Shown: positions 12,931 to 25,072 of the stretch, in pieces | Layout of the letters: the number at the start of each line of letters is the position of its first letter | Numbering within the stretch: position 1 is the stretch's first letter | Assembly (NCBI GenBank): GCA_028673005.1 | Contig: CM054116.1 | Coordinates: 93,020,707 to 93,084,706 of the forward strand | Length of the DNA: 64,000 nucleotides | Reading direction: 5' to 3' | DNA from: Tanypteryx hageni | Taxonomy: Eukaryota; Arthropoda; Insecta; Odonata; Petaluridae | Notes under the pieces: generated by a model | Seen by the model: only the letters and a program-made list of their open reading frames with translations | Databases searched by the model: none | Told to the model about the DNA's origin: nothing | Translations under genes and position numbers: made by a program

Positions 12931-13199
12931 ATTATTCACAAAATTAGAGCGTTCCGCATCATGATGATGACCAATTACCATCTTATAATATAGAGAGATA
13001 TATGTATGTGTATATGTGTGTTCTTTGGAAATCTTCCTCGGAAACGATGCTATTCATCGGTTCCTTTCTCTTCAACTCTATTCAATACGCCTTCGTTTTT
13101 CTCTTTATTGGTTCCGCCAAGTGAGGGCACCAAGACGCAGATGCTCGCACGCTTCGATCGAAATCCTTTTCTCCGTAGAATCCGCATTTGCGGCGGTCA
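12931..13199. other. Unassigned non-coding sequence
   Basis: Short TATG/TG-rich patch near 12990-13020, otherwise unassigned. Confidence 0.5.
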
Positions 13200-13530
13200 A
13201 CCCACCCACGCCTTTGTCCCCTCCCCCATCCTCCTCTCTCCCTCTTTATATCTCTCCTCATTCTAAACCTCACTCATTTCCTCCCCTCCCCACTCCCAAA
13301 TCTATCTCTTCTTCCTCTCTCCCTTCCTCTCCGTCTCTTGCTCCCTCTCTCTTAATTCTATTTTCCTCTCTCCCTCTCTCTCTTCGTCCTTCCCTCCACT
13401 TCTCTCTCCCCACTTCCTCTGTCCTATCGGGGCCATTGGTCACCGCCAAACACGACCTCAGGGGAACCACCGTTTTCTCTCTCCCTCGTTCTCTCTCTCT
13501 CTCACTCTTTCTCTCTCTCTCTCTCTCTTG
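13200..13530. repeat. Polypyrimidine tract
   Basis: Strong C+T bias on the plus strand, ending in pure CT runs at about 13490-13528. A perfect TGACGTCA (CRE-type) octamer sits immediately after it at 13531-13538. The Ser/Leu/Pro-rich and Arg/Glu-rich open frames across it on the two strands are compositional. Confidence 0.75.
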
Positions 13531-13538
13531 TGACGTCA

Positions 13539-15979
13539 ATTCTCAGACGGAGAGGAAAAAATGTCCGATCCGTGCCCATCGCAAGTATCATGTAGCGATC
13601 AATGGTTCAAATAGCGCGTGACGGAACACTCGGTAAGCAGCGGCGGATTTCACATTGCCATAGAATTCAATCGCCCAATTTAACAAAGGTGATTTTTAGA
13701 ACTACTTCATTGTTCCGATTGGAAGTAATCTCCGGTTCTGAGTCATTGTCAACACGGCAAAAATTGTGGTGGAAATTACGCATTCCGACAAGGGTTATTT
13801 TCTCGAATTCTGCGATCGGTTTCGGCTGTAAAAGACTCGCTTCCTATTGTTACTCTGCGGCAGCTGTTTGAGATTTTGATTTTTCTATATCACGCAATTA
13901 TAATTATTACAATTATTGTACCTATTTTGCAGGGTACGTAAGTTGGAAAACGATCAGGTTACTTAGCAGTTTTAGGTAATCTGCGGTAAACCGCTGTTCG
14001 CAATCCGGTAAAAAAAAACATTCAGATGGACGAGAGCTACCAAGAAGTTCGCGAACAGAAAGCGTGCTCCACTTCTTATAATAATCGAGTATGAAAAATA
14101 TTCAATTCATAGTGACGGTGACGGCTCAAAATGACATTGAAATATGAAATATTCCAGGAAAGAGTAGGCTAGTATGAAGTAATGAATTTATGTCAGCAAA
14201 CGGATTCAAAAACGTTGTTTAGCCACGGTATTACAATATTGAGTAGAACTGCGACTAATAATTGTAATAGTGGCAAATTGGCAAATAAAAAGTAACTTTA
14301 AAGAAAAGTATCACATTCTACTTGAAAAACGTATACACAACCTGATTAAAACGCGCTCGAGTGCCCATCTAAGTGGTGATTCACTTTTGTATCGGAAAAA
14401 CGATTTATAAAATTTTACGCAGTTTCGATATTGATTGTCAACTTTTGGAATTCCAGAATACTTAGAAGACTCATAAATCGTATAAATACTTATATTAAAA
14501 TATATCCTACATTGTTTTTCTGAACTCGATGGCACAACTATTGTAGAAAGGAGGAAAAAGTGAAAATGTGCATATTTAATAGTTCATCACTATTTTAATA
14601 TCCCATTGCTATCCATGTGTTTATAAACTTGAATACATATGTTTTAGATTAAACAGAGAATTATAGCGCTCATATTATTACTAATATAATTCAAAATATA
14701 AGTATTTAAGAATAAAACAGACAAAATAAGTTCTTGCCTCGGGTATTTCCAATAGCTATAAAAAGTTTTTGAAAAATCATATGCGCATATCGGCCTCCAG
14801 GCAGCCGTCATTGGTGGTATTCGACGATTAGTATTTATCTTTTCCTATGTTATTATTTTATAAATCCTCTGAATGAATAACATAATTCTGAAAATAATAT
14901 AATAGCAAAGCTCATTAAAAACGTATAATCTCTTTTAAAATGCCATGAGCCTATTCCGTTTTCAATTAAAAGTCGATAATATTCTCCGAGAATTGAATGT
15001 AAATGAACCGTTACCATCTTAATATCTCCCGCTAATTTTCATGTAGCATTCGATTGTTTCTCGCCTTAATAAGCTGAGCCATTTCTCGCTATTAAAGTAG
15101 TCGCCGTTCAGTTTAACCCGCAAACGCCAAAACCCTTTGAACACGGAAGTAAATCTCTTTGGGAAAAATGTATCCGAAATTAAATTACTGACTGGAGTCC
15201 TTTCCCCAAACGACACGACACTAAGTAAGAGCTCGCTAGGCGATTCGCAAAGGGTAAAATGCGAATTCTGTTTCCATGTAAAGTCGGACGACTTTCCGCA
15301 GTGACAAAAAGAAGTCGGGGAGGCGTTCCGTTCTCCAGAATAGCAAAACTTGCGAGACCTATCCCGGGTCTGAGGACAGCTCGTGCAGTATGAGTACATT
15401 TCGGTGTGCTTTGGACTAAATTTGCAGTCCCCGAAATTGGATTTGGAGTGAATTTTTGGAAGGAACTAAAATAAAACCCGGCCAGTTCCTACCTTAGAGA
15501 AAAGAAAGTCTGAAGTCACAGGGAGGTGAGGAATCCTGTAAAAATTTCTTTCGCGTCTTATTTTGCGAGAGCAGAAATATACGGAAGTGAGATTTTTATA
15601 CTTTTTCGCTGATTTTTATCTCAAAGTATTAGGAAGGTGCAATAAGTCGCACACTATATGAACGAACGTATATATTGTAGTAATTTTCACAACTAGAGGC
15701 AACATACAATTAAGCAAAGATGGTGTCACTGCGTGGACCGATATTATGCAAATAAATCCAAACTCGCCGTGCGAATTTCCGCTTTGCTGTTTGAGTAAAT
15801 AATCACCCATCTTTTGTTAGATAGCTCTACCAAAATAAATAGTGTTAAATGTAAGCGCAGATGATTTAATTAAAGGCGTTGTTATCCTCGGCGTTGCGAA
15901 TAAAAGAGGAAGCTACATTTCCCTTGACCGCGCTTTGCTGCGCGCGGATTTTATACTGGTATGCGTACAAAGGCGTGCG
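13539..15979. other. AT-rich non-coding stretch
   Basis: No gene, repeat or RNA is supportable. The minus-strand frame at 15019-15399 (126 codons) has no recognisable motif. Confidence 0.5.
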
Positions 15980-16066
15980 TTGTGGAAGGGGAGACGGGGG
16001 AGAGGAGGAGGAGGGAGAGGAGAAGGAGGGAGAGGAGGAAGGAGGGAGAGGAGTAGGGAGAGGAGG
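15980..16066. repeat. Purine-rich (GGAGGA)n-type tract
   Basis: About 85 nt of nearly pure G+A on the plus strand with repeated GGGAGAGGAG words. Confidence 0.8.
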
Positions 16067-16139
16067 AATTGAGCACGTGTGTTGCAGTAGATGTGGTTGG
16101 AACAGCGCGTGGTAAAGAGGTCACTGCAGGGTTAAATTC

Positions 16140-17085
16140 CCCACACTAGCCGCCTGACTTCTCTCTTCCTCTCCTCCTCCTCTTCCTTAAAGTGATTTTG
16201 TTTTGTTTTTATTCCTTTCTCTCCTATTTATTCTCATTGTCCCTTTTTTCAATTTCGCCATCTCTCCGCTTCCTTTTCCTAATTCCTCTAATTTCTCTTT
16301 TCTTTTCCTTCGTTTTCTTTTCACTTCCACCTCTTCCTCCCATTTGCTTGCTCTCTTTCTCTTCATTCTCCACTAATTAGTTCAATTCTTTATTTCTCTT
16401 GGCTTCTCCTCCTTTTCAAACAATTCCCACCTTATTTCTTTCTTTCTCTTTCCTTCTCTATCTCCCTTCCATAACTCCCTATCATCCATCCATTACTTAT
16501 TCCTTATCATCATTTTTTCCTTTTTCCTCTTATCTCTCTTATTTCCTATCCACTCTCATATATTATTTTTGTAAACATCTATCTCTCACCCACGCCCTCA
16601 TTTTTCCCCTATTTCTTATTCCATTATATTTTCTCATCTCCCTCTCCAGTTGGGTCGACTTTGGTCGCATTCAGCTTCCGCTCCCTACGTCGCGCACTCG
16701 TTGCGGTTGTGCGCATGCGCACCTATTGCCGTGCGTGTGGCGCATGGGTGTACACAGAGGGCGGAGGAATAACAAGGAGATTTCGTGTGGAGGGAGATTT
16801 CTCTCTCTCTCTCTCTACCTCCCCATCTTTTTTCTCCTGTCCACTCCGTCACCCTCCTTCCCTCTACCACCACGCCTCCACGGCGTTGACGGACTAAACA
16901 GTCGTTCTTCGCGTGTCAACTTCTCCCTTCCCTCTCTCCCTTTTCCTCTTTTCTCTCCGTCCCTCTCTCTCTCGACCTCGTCCGTTTTCTCCCTTCACAC
17001 CTTCCCCTTTCATATTTCTTTCCACCCTTCGCGAGTTCCGTTCCTGAGCTTCGGCTCTCTAGCTCTCCTCTCTCTACTCCAGGCC
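16140..17085. repeat. Long (~0.95 kb) polypyrimidine-rich tract
   Basis: C+T predominates on the plus strand for almost 1 kb, interrupted at about 16650-16790 by a CpG-rich island. Purine-free runs such as CTCTCTCTCTCTC near 16801 are embedded. The 229-codon open frame spanning 16399-17088 is Ser/Leu/Phe/Pro-rich and is explained by composition. Confidence 0.75.
16709..16722. promoter_or_regulatory. Perfect NRF1/erect-wing-type palindrome
   Basis: GTGCGCATGCGCAC is a 14-nt perfect palindrome containing the YGCGCAYGCGCR consensus bound by NRF1 (Drosophila erect wing) family factors. It lies in the only CpG-rich patch (about 16650-16790) of the pyrimidine tract. In animals this motif is concentrated at promoters, but no adjacent gene is identifiable, so the function is inference. 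Confidence 0.4.
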
Positions 17086-20000
17086 TAAAATCACATTGTT
17101 TGCCCGATATTTGTCGTGTTCTCTCCCGCATTTTTGAGCCACAACAAGCGAATAGGCGGTCTCTAGATTTATCGTAGTAGTTAATGATGTAATTTAATGG
17201 ATTTGGTGACGGAATTTTTTTTCGATCCCGTATTTGAGTCGGTGTAAATCTTCCAATTGTATACTTTTTAAGGTCGTGGATATTTTCTCGTTCTTAGAGG
17301 CTAAGATTAGACCGATAGAGAAAAAACTCGCAAAATATCATGTCAGGAAAACGTGTGTTTAGCGTTGCTATTTTGGTGTTTGATTTCTATAGACGGTAAT
17401 TTTTTGACGATAATTTGAATTTTTTCTTCAGATTCCGAGTCCAGACTATTTTTTACCCTTTAAGCATTTGAAATATGACGATAAAGTCTCACTATTGACT
17501 ATCCAGTCTTAAACGGTTTAATTATTACGAAAACAACAATAAACATTTCGGCCTGCTTAAAATGCAATACACATGAAACTCTTCTTACTTTCACCAGATA
17601 ACACTTTCCGGTATAGTGTTCATAATCTGAGACTTGACAATGTGGAATTCAGCAGCATTTGCCGCGAATGAAGTGTATAAATCTCGGTGTCCTACCACAA
17701 TTATTTCGGAAGGAAACCAAGTGTTTTATTTACTATGTAATCCGGATGCTAGCAAGATCAAATGTAAGGATTTGATAATTTATTTTGATTGTTTCGATCG
17801 TCTACCACTCAAATATCCGCTCGCATTTCGTCTGTCCGTTGGTATTCCGAAATGTTTATTTTTCATTTCGAATTTAGCCTTCCACGCTTTCATGTTTCAT
17901 CAAGCAGACCCAAAACAGACGCGGGAAAGCTGCGCTCCCTCTCGCTGTCTCGTATAAACCTGCCCTTCCTTCCAGTCATATCAAAAGAGGGAACGCGTCT
18001 GAGTGATCCGAGGTCAGAATTGATTTTTCCCCGACTGAGTCACTACTTCCATTCCGTTCCCGTTGGCCAGAAATAAAAAAAGGATCGCGTGCTTCCTTTT
18101 TTAAATAAAAGGTTGGTTCTCTTGATTGCGACCAATTCCCGGATATTTCGAAATTAGCGGCCGATCGGAATTTCACTTGCCGGGGTACCGTTGGAAGGGT
18201 TCGAGTTGAGGATTGAATTGGATTTCCTCGGTGCTTCGTCATGCACGTGCGAGAAATGTGCACTGTATTGCTGGAATTGCATTCAGATGTGTGGCACAAA
18301 TACGCACTCCGAAAGACGCCGAGCTATTTACGGTTGGCAAGACTAGAACTGGAAAAAATCATCTAAATTCTAAAATTCGATTTTCTTTTACTTGTAATTT
18401 TTAGTCTCGGCAACTATAACAAGCAGTTTTTAAAGAGTGTGGTAAATTCGAGAAAATAGACTAAAAAACCGTGTGCGCTAAGAGAATTTCGTGAAAATTA
18501 CAAGTTTACTCGAAATTACTAGTTTCATCATTGCTACTTTTAAAACTTCACAAGTTTTCAAAATTCCTGCCAATTAACATTGTTTCTGTAACTATGTCGA
18601 TTTCTTCTAACCTTAATTATCCTTTCTCCTTAAATTATTAAAGATGATGGAATGAAAATCTTTGTCCTATTTTATTGATGCTTTCATCTAATACATTAAG
18701 ATAATAATCGAGTATATCACTCTCTCAAATAAATAGTATTTAGATCGCTGCTCATTTGAAAATTTTTCTATGCAATCAACAAATACTAAAATCTTGATCC
18801 TTTTCGTGTTTCTTCAGTCTAAAACATCAAGAATTGCTCTCATGTTGCCCTCAAAAAGTAATACGTGATTATGGTACCAATTTATTTATCACAGAATAGA
18901 ATTGCAATCCTATATTTTAAGAAAATAAATAATCCCATAATTTTGCGTTTATTGTTCTTTTTTACTGAATATTATGTTTTGTTTTCATTAGAAGACAATC
19001 AAAGTTGAGAATATTTTAGGCTTCTAAAATAATTTTGAATGGAATGTCACCAAGCTTAAGTGATTATGTTTGTTTCTCAAAGGTCGGTTAATTATTTAAT
19101 CAGCTTTGGTTTCTTGTCCTATTTTCTTATGCCAAAACAATAATTTATGCCAATTAATACTGAATTTGTATTCATTCAACCATATAAAACCGTTTTTATT
19201 GCCACATAATAACAATTTTAAAGCCTTTGCATTGCGAAAGCTTGATGGAAAATTTAATTTTTGCTTTTGGATTTTTTTCTCTTTGCATCAGCTCAACGTA
19301 AATTATCATGAGCGTTTACCTGGAATATTTATAATCAAAGAGGGGATTTTCTGAATTTATTCGTTTGACGTAGGAGTGTTTTCACCCTGCATAAATTATA
19401 ATATTGAAATTTATTTTTTTCCAGGTACGTTGAAAATCCGCTCCAGGTGAAAGTGCAAACTCATCCCATTAGCGAGTCGAGAGGGAGTCTTAAAAGGCCA
19501 GTGGTCTTGGTTCCTTTCATTTTCATGCCAACTTTTTACATTATGCCCATGGTTGCAATTAGAATATTTTGTAAAATAACTTGCCTTGGTGAAAAATTCA
19601 TTCCATCTCATACCCGTTATTTAAACATTACAGTTTTTAAAAAACTTGCATTAAACATTTGATAGCAAATTTGGAAACATTGGCCACTTCCTGAATAATG
19701 ACCACTGTGAAAATTTTTCAATATTTAAACATTTTGCTGAAAACGTAAAGATAATGTTCAATTTACAACTTGTACCCTAGTGAAATTTTAGAAAGTGTAA
19801 TTTCGAAAATTTTTATCATCGTTAATATGGAAATGATGCGCATGGCATCCTCTTCGCATATCATAAAAGTATTTCTGATTCCTAGCAATTTAGTAAGAGG
19901 CAATCACAAGAAGTTATAATCGGAAGTATTTCAACAAATCTCATTAATTAATTCTGAAAATATTGACTAACGTTTCTTATTACATTAGCTACTTTTTATA

Positions 20001-22908
20001 CCTGAAGGGTATTTTGTACGCAATTTTTTGTACCAGGCAAACAATAAACTACCCGATAGAAAATTTTCAAGGTTGCTTACAAGTGTAAGAAGACCATTAT
20101 ACAATTGAAATACTTGCTATAATTAGCTTAATGGATTTAATTGAGCCTTCTTTAACCAACTGGATGCATAAATTCTCATCATGACATTTTCTTACAAATG
20201 AAAATGCCTTTTTATAATGAAAGGCACATAAAATCAACGACCCGAGCGATATAAATAGCACTGACTTATATAAGTGGTATATGCAGTTCATCCCGAATGG
20301 AAAGTAAACTACAGACATAACGTAACTTTAATGCAAAACGAAACATAGGGAAATATATTTTATAATGATCAATATATTGCGAATGAAAGTCAGTAAAATC
20401 GTCAGCGTATAGTAGAATACAATTATGAAATGTTTTTCAGTCGACCTGTAATTGGGTCTAAAAAGAAATGTTTTCACAAGAATGCATTACCCGCCACCCT
20501 CTGTTCTTCCTCGGAAATCATTGATCCAGTGTGGGAACAAATAGATTATCGCTTGTTTTTTCTCCGCTTCCGGGGGCATGTCCGAAATACCCTCATTTAC
20601 ACTCTACAGTTCCAGCTCACCCGATAGAGTTGACACGAAATCCCAATCAACCCCTAATGACTTGCAAGAAGAAGCGATCGCAGTTGTCCTCGACTGAATC
20701 CCCTAGAAGGTAACAGCAGTCATTGATTTATGCTGACTTTTTGCTCTGTAGCTTCCTTTGAAATTGCGGTACGAAATTGCATTTTTCCTTTGGTGATCCC
20801 TATTTTAAATGCGATCGCCGGGAGGGAAAATTTCAGGGTAAAATCTCCTAGCGAAGACAAGACAATGTACGTCTTTGGGCAATGGTTAAACTATTTTCAC
20901 AGTGGGCTGTCTTCTAAATCCGTCGCATTGATCGGTTTTTCGTGAGAATTTTTCCAATGATTTCATCTTATAAGTTGGAGACTGAGAGAGATGGAGAGGG
21001 AAAGTAATAGGGGGAGGTAGGGACTCGCGGGATATCAACCGCACCCTCCAATTTCGTGAGTGGCTGGCCGAAAGAGACCAACGGTACTACTCTGACAACA
21101 AGTGACGGTGGTCTTTTTCCCCCAAACCCGCTCGACCCCACTTCCCTCCCTTCCACCGATGGGGGCACGGATTACCCGCAACAATCCCTTTTCCCTACTC
21201 TCCTTCTCATCCCATGTCTCCGGTGGTCATCCATTCTTCCGCCCATCGGATGAAACCTAGCAGTCCCGTTTTATATTTCCCTGTGTTCTAGCGTCCTCTA
21301 TACTTGCTCACCCAATGCGCGCCGAGTATGGGGGTCTATCCCGAGCTAATCCACTAGTCAATTCCATCCCACAATCTCCCTCTCCGAATCTCTCTGTGGT
21401 CTTATTCGAATCGTTTACAGCTCACGGGTGTCGTAAGCTCCGACATCCATCACTAGTTGCAATAATATCAATGCGGTGTGATTCAAATCTACCGTTTCCT
21501 ATATTTTACCCATGCTTTTCACATTTACTACTCCTTCGACTATAATTTTCTATTTTTTCTTCCTTTTGGTCCAATTACTGTACATTTTTCGTTCAAACCA
21601 CTTCATAAAACGTTCCAAATAAGATAAATGTATATGAATGATTTTTTCTTTAATTTTCAATGGTAAGTCGTTGATAAAACAATTCACAAACTTTCATATA
21701 TTAATACTGTGGAGAATTGAAATAGAGATAAATAATAATAAAATTCGATTCGAAATTTTCCTTATTAAATCCGTTTCCCATTATTTTGAATTCAACCTTC
21801 AAATACGGACCTATTCTAAAATTAGCTTCATGTATCAATAAACGCTGTTTAACATAGCAATGGCTCCAAATGTTTCCCGGGAGGGGGGACGATCGCTCCT
21901 CCCCCTCTTGTATTCGCCTCTGCAGACAAACCTATATTTTGAAAATCTTACCAGAATCTTTCTATCCCTTGCCATAGAACTAATCTGCGTCGTAGGATCA
22001 AGAAATTTTCCGCAGAATAAATTTAAAAATGCACCCAGTGGAGGGAAATGGAGTAATACCAGGGGAGCAATCCCCCCCTCCTTTGACCCGCTACTTCATG
22101 GATCCTAGGTCAACAATTTTTCCCATCGCTTTAACAAATGGTTCAATTTTCCGAAACGCGATGTTTTTTTTACTTTGACTATTTAAAAAATTTGTCCGTT
22201 GACCCAAATTCTGGACTTCGTTTCTCGCGCGCTGGAAGGATAACTCACATCTTCGTTAAGGGAAACCGCTCTTTTAATAAAAGCGAAGAGCACCTGGACA
22301 AGGAGGCATTTGCCTTTTTTTTTCAAATAACCTCTCCACCATCTCACGGTTTTTCATCTCGCGTAGCAATATCGTCCCGTTCCACTAACCGTGTTTTTTT
22401 CCTTAACTTGCAGCTCGCCGGAGCGAAGAGTTTCCTTTCTTACTGGATCGACCAATGAGGCGCGGAAGCGAATCGCTCTTTCCTCACACACACAAACCAT
22501 TATATTTCAAGGCTCTTGTGCAGTTTTTTGTGGATTGAAAGAAGTAACGCGCAGAGTAAATTACTCTTAAAGAAGTTTCGAGTTCCGTTTTTTTCAGCGG
22601 CGAAGGAAAAATGTATCCTTCATCGCGTGTAATAAAATTAGTTTTGCTTCATCCTACTTCATCTCTTCCTCTGCTTTTAGACGGAAGAGTCCAAAAAAAG
22701 TCGGGAGATTTGATACATTTAAGCACGATCATAAACCCAGTTATTTTGGCGTTGTCACGGTAAACGAATATATTTTCTCGTCTAAATCACTTGCTAATCG
22801 ACCTTTATCTTCTCTTTTAACTGGGAACATTCTTTAGTTTGATGTGGGAATCGTAGCAAACTCTTATGCAGTAGGATTTTCTAAAATTATCTCCTATTAT
22901 TTTTTATT
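17086..22908. other. Long unassigned, mostly AT-rich stretch
   Basis: Nearly 6 kb without a supportable gene, RNA or mobile element. Moderately GC-richer patches occur at about 17900-18300, 20970-21420 and 21860-22110. The last holds a near-palindromic GGGAGGGGGGACGATCGCTC/CTCCCCC stretch at about 21878-21906. The open frames here (for example 17634-17957, 22138-22458) carry no recognised motif. Confidence 0.5.
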
Positions 22909-23028
22909 AGTATAGTATATATATAGTATATATATAGTATAGTATAGTATAGTATAGTATATAGTATAGTATATAGTATAGTATATAGTATAGTATATAG
23001 TATAGTATATTAGTATTTATTAGTATAG
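22909..23028. repeat. TATAG / TATATAG array
   Basis: Tandem units of 5, 7 and 9 nt that differ by whole TA steps (TATAG, TATATAG, TATATATAG) over about 115 bp. The pattern suggests expansion of TA dinucleotides inside a pentanucleotide array. Confidence 0.9.
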
Positions 23029-24320
23029 CATAATTGGCCTGATTTTCAGATTGGATGGGTTTCAGCCGAGAATGTTTTTGCAACATTTTAAATACTACAG
23101 ATCATAAAATGTAAGTTTCAATCAAAAATTGCCGTCTAACAAAATATATTTTTCTTCCCATTTACTTAAATGTCGATTTTTTGCTTGTGTTTCGCGAAAA
23201 CAGCATAGAATTCATCTTCAATTTTTTATTTTTTATACTCTTTAATTTAGTTTTTATTCTAAAAAGAGATAATCATAACCAGTATTTATTACTAATGTAG
23301 TAACTTAGGCAATTAAGCAGACCATATTTATCGTTTATGTATTATAAACATATTTTTAAATATATTTAGACAAAAAATTTGACCCAAATATAGTTTCTGC
23401 GATCAAACTTGATTTTATAAAAAATAATAATTTAAATACTACCGAAGTATCTAAAGAAACACATCCAGCCCTTTTCTCGATAAAAAGCAGGAAATAACAT
23501 AAGACTTCATACGCAGCAACATAACGCTTGTGGGCATTGGGAGATATAGTGCACTCTCCAAATTAAATTATCAAATTCGTTGCCACAACACAAATCAAAA
23601 TAGTGTTGCACTTATCAGGAGGTCATTGGCAAATTCACAGCCACTAAAAATTAAAATGTTATTCAAAACTGATATTTTCAAGGATAATAAATTATTTAAA
23701 CATATATATTATGTACAACGTACATTTTAAATATATATACTTGGACCTCAATTACCGTTTCATGAAATGTGTCAAAATTTTATATGAAACATGGCAAATA
23801 CTCATTTGTGTATTTTATATTTAGTTATATCCGGCTTTCACATGAATTAATTAATTAATTAACATTTACTTTCATGGAGATTGAATGATTAATGGATAAT
23901 CCCAATAATTACGATAAATTAATTATCGTGATATTTTTAAACAATGCACCAAATAAATTTTTAATTTTATGAATTTATGTACCAGTCTAAAACGACCCTC
24001 CCATTTTAGTTCAACGTAATATCTTGTAAGTGCTTAAAAATGGGAAAGTGATTTATGTCACTGTAGAAAATCCTTTTAGTTCGATTAAAAATCTTGGGTT
24101 TATTTAAGATATCGAAATGTATGTTGCGTTTTTGTTGTTAATCCGTCGTTAACGTACCATATGGTCTTATGCTGAGGTTGATGAAACATCCACTCATTCT
24201 AATAGTTAATAGTCATCGTCTTACTTTCAACACACTGCCCTTAAATATCCATTATTATGCATTCTTTGCACGAAATGAACGCATATAGGGGAGGTCGTTT
24301 CCGTCCGTCCGTCCGCATGT
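23029..24320. other. AT-rich non-coding stretch
   Basis: No gene is recognised. Local palindromes in TTAATTAATTAA near 23845 and CGATAA/TTATCG near 23914 are expected in AT-rich DNA. Confidence 0.5.
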
Positions 24321-24321
24321 T

Positions 24322-24629
24322 AAAACTCGGAAACCGCTTAACGAATTTTGTTGACATTTGGTATTGGAAAGTTTTGCTAAAATTGGTTGAGCGATTCCAA
24401 TTTTGGTTAAAATCGGACAACAATCACGACCACTTTACATGAAGACATACATGTAGTTTACAATGTTCCTGTTTCAACTCGGGAACCGCTTGACGTATTT
24501 TGATGAAATTCGGTATTGGGGAGTTTTGATAAAATTGGACTAGTGATTCCAATTTTGGTTAAAATCGGACAATAATTACGAGTACTTGACGTAAAGACCT
24601 ACATGTATTGTACAACGTACCTCGCTAGC
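24322..24629. repeat. Two tandem copies of a 152-bp unit
   Basis: Unit 1 starts AACTCGGAAACCGCTT at 24324 and unit 2 starts AACTCGGGAACCGCTT at 24476, a period of 152 bp. Conserved blocks recur in order in each unit: TTTGGTATTGGAAAGTTTTG or TTCGGTATTGGGGAGTTTTG, then GATTCCAATTTTGGTTAAAA and TCGGACAA, then GAAGACATACATGTA or AAAGACCTACATGTA. A (CCGT)n microsatellite at 24300-24314 precedes unit 1. The units are diverged, so the duplication is not recent. Confidence 0.8.
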
Positions 24630-24757
24630 TTCTCGTCAAATACTCATCTGAGCGAAAAATATTGAGAACGCTGTGACATCTCAAAGAAGGCATTTGGAAA
24701 CTCTGTGTACTCCTACATGGAGTACACGTTTCCAATCTTGTTTATGTAAAAAAGAAA

Positions 24758-25072
24758 GCTTATCATCCGGGGGTGCCGGTGGTGTAGTAGCTAGGACGCT
24801 GCTGTTCGAAAGCGGGTTCGAAACCTGCGAAAGTAGGATTTTTACAAGGTCGCCCAGCCCCCTGTGTGGTTTGAGGAGACCGCGCAATGACGGTACGTCC
24901 TTCGAAAGGGACGTTAAGCCGTTGGCCGCATTGGTGCTCTTCGTTAAGAGTGGGCTAATGCCGGCACCGGGTTTTTCCTACTTTGTGATTGTGTTAGGTG
25001 TGGAAGGAGTTATAGCTATAATAATCCAAGGGGTTGATTAGCCAAAAATGCACACAGACATGCTTATCATCC
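24758..25072 (+). mobile_element. tRNA-derived SINE, copy 1, with 11-bp target-site duplication
   Basis: The element (24769-25061, about 293 bp) is bounded by perfect direct repeats GCTTATCATCC at 24758-24768 and 25062-25072. The 5' head has the RNA polymerase III box A-like TGGTGTAGTAG (24780-24790) and a perfect box B GGTTCGAAACC (24815-24825). A GC-rich body follows with GGTTTGAGGAGACCGCGCAA, GGGACGTTAAGCCGTTGGCC and AATGCCGGCACCGGG. The last ~80 nt are AT-richer. A second copy lies at 28030-28304. SINEs are transcribed by Pol III and mobilised by a partner LINE, and the partner is unknown here. The 122-codon open frame across it is not a gene. Confidence 0.9.

Noticed and set aside
16399..17088. 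229-codon Ser/Leu/Phe-rich frame
   Set aside because: Compositional by-product of a pyrimidine-rich tract. No domain, and overlapping frames are also open.
24673..25041. 122-codon frame as a gene
   Set aside because: It lies almost entirely within the SINE and crosses its Pol III promoter region.
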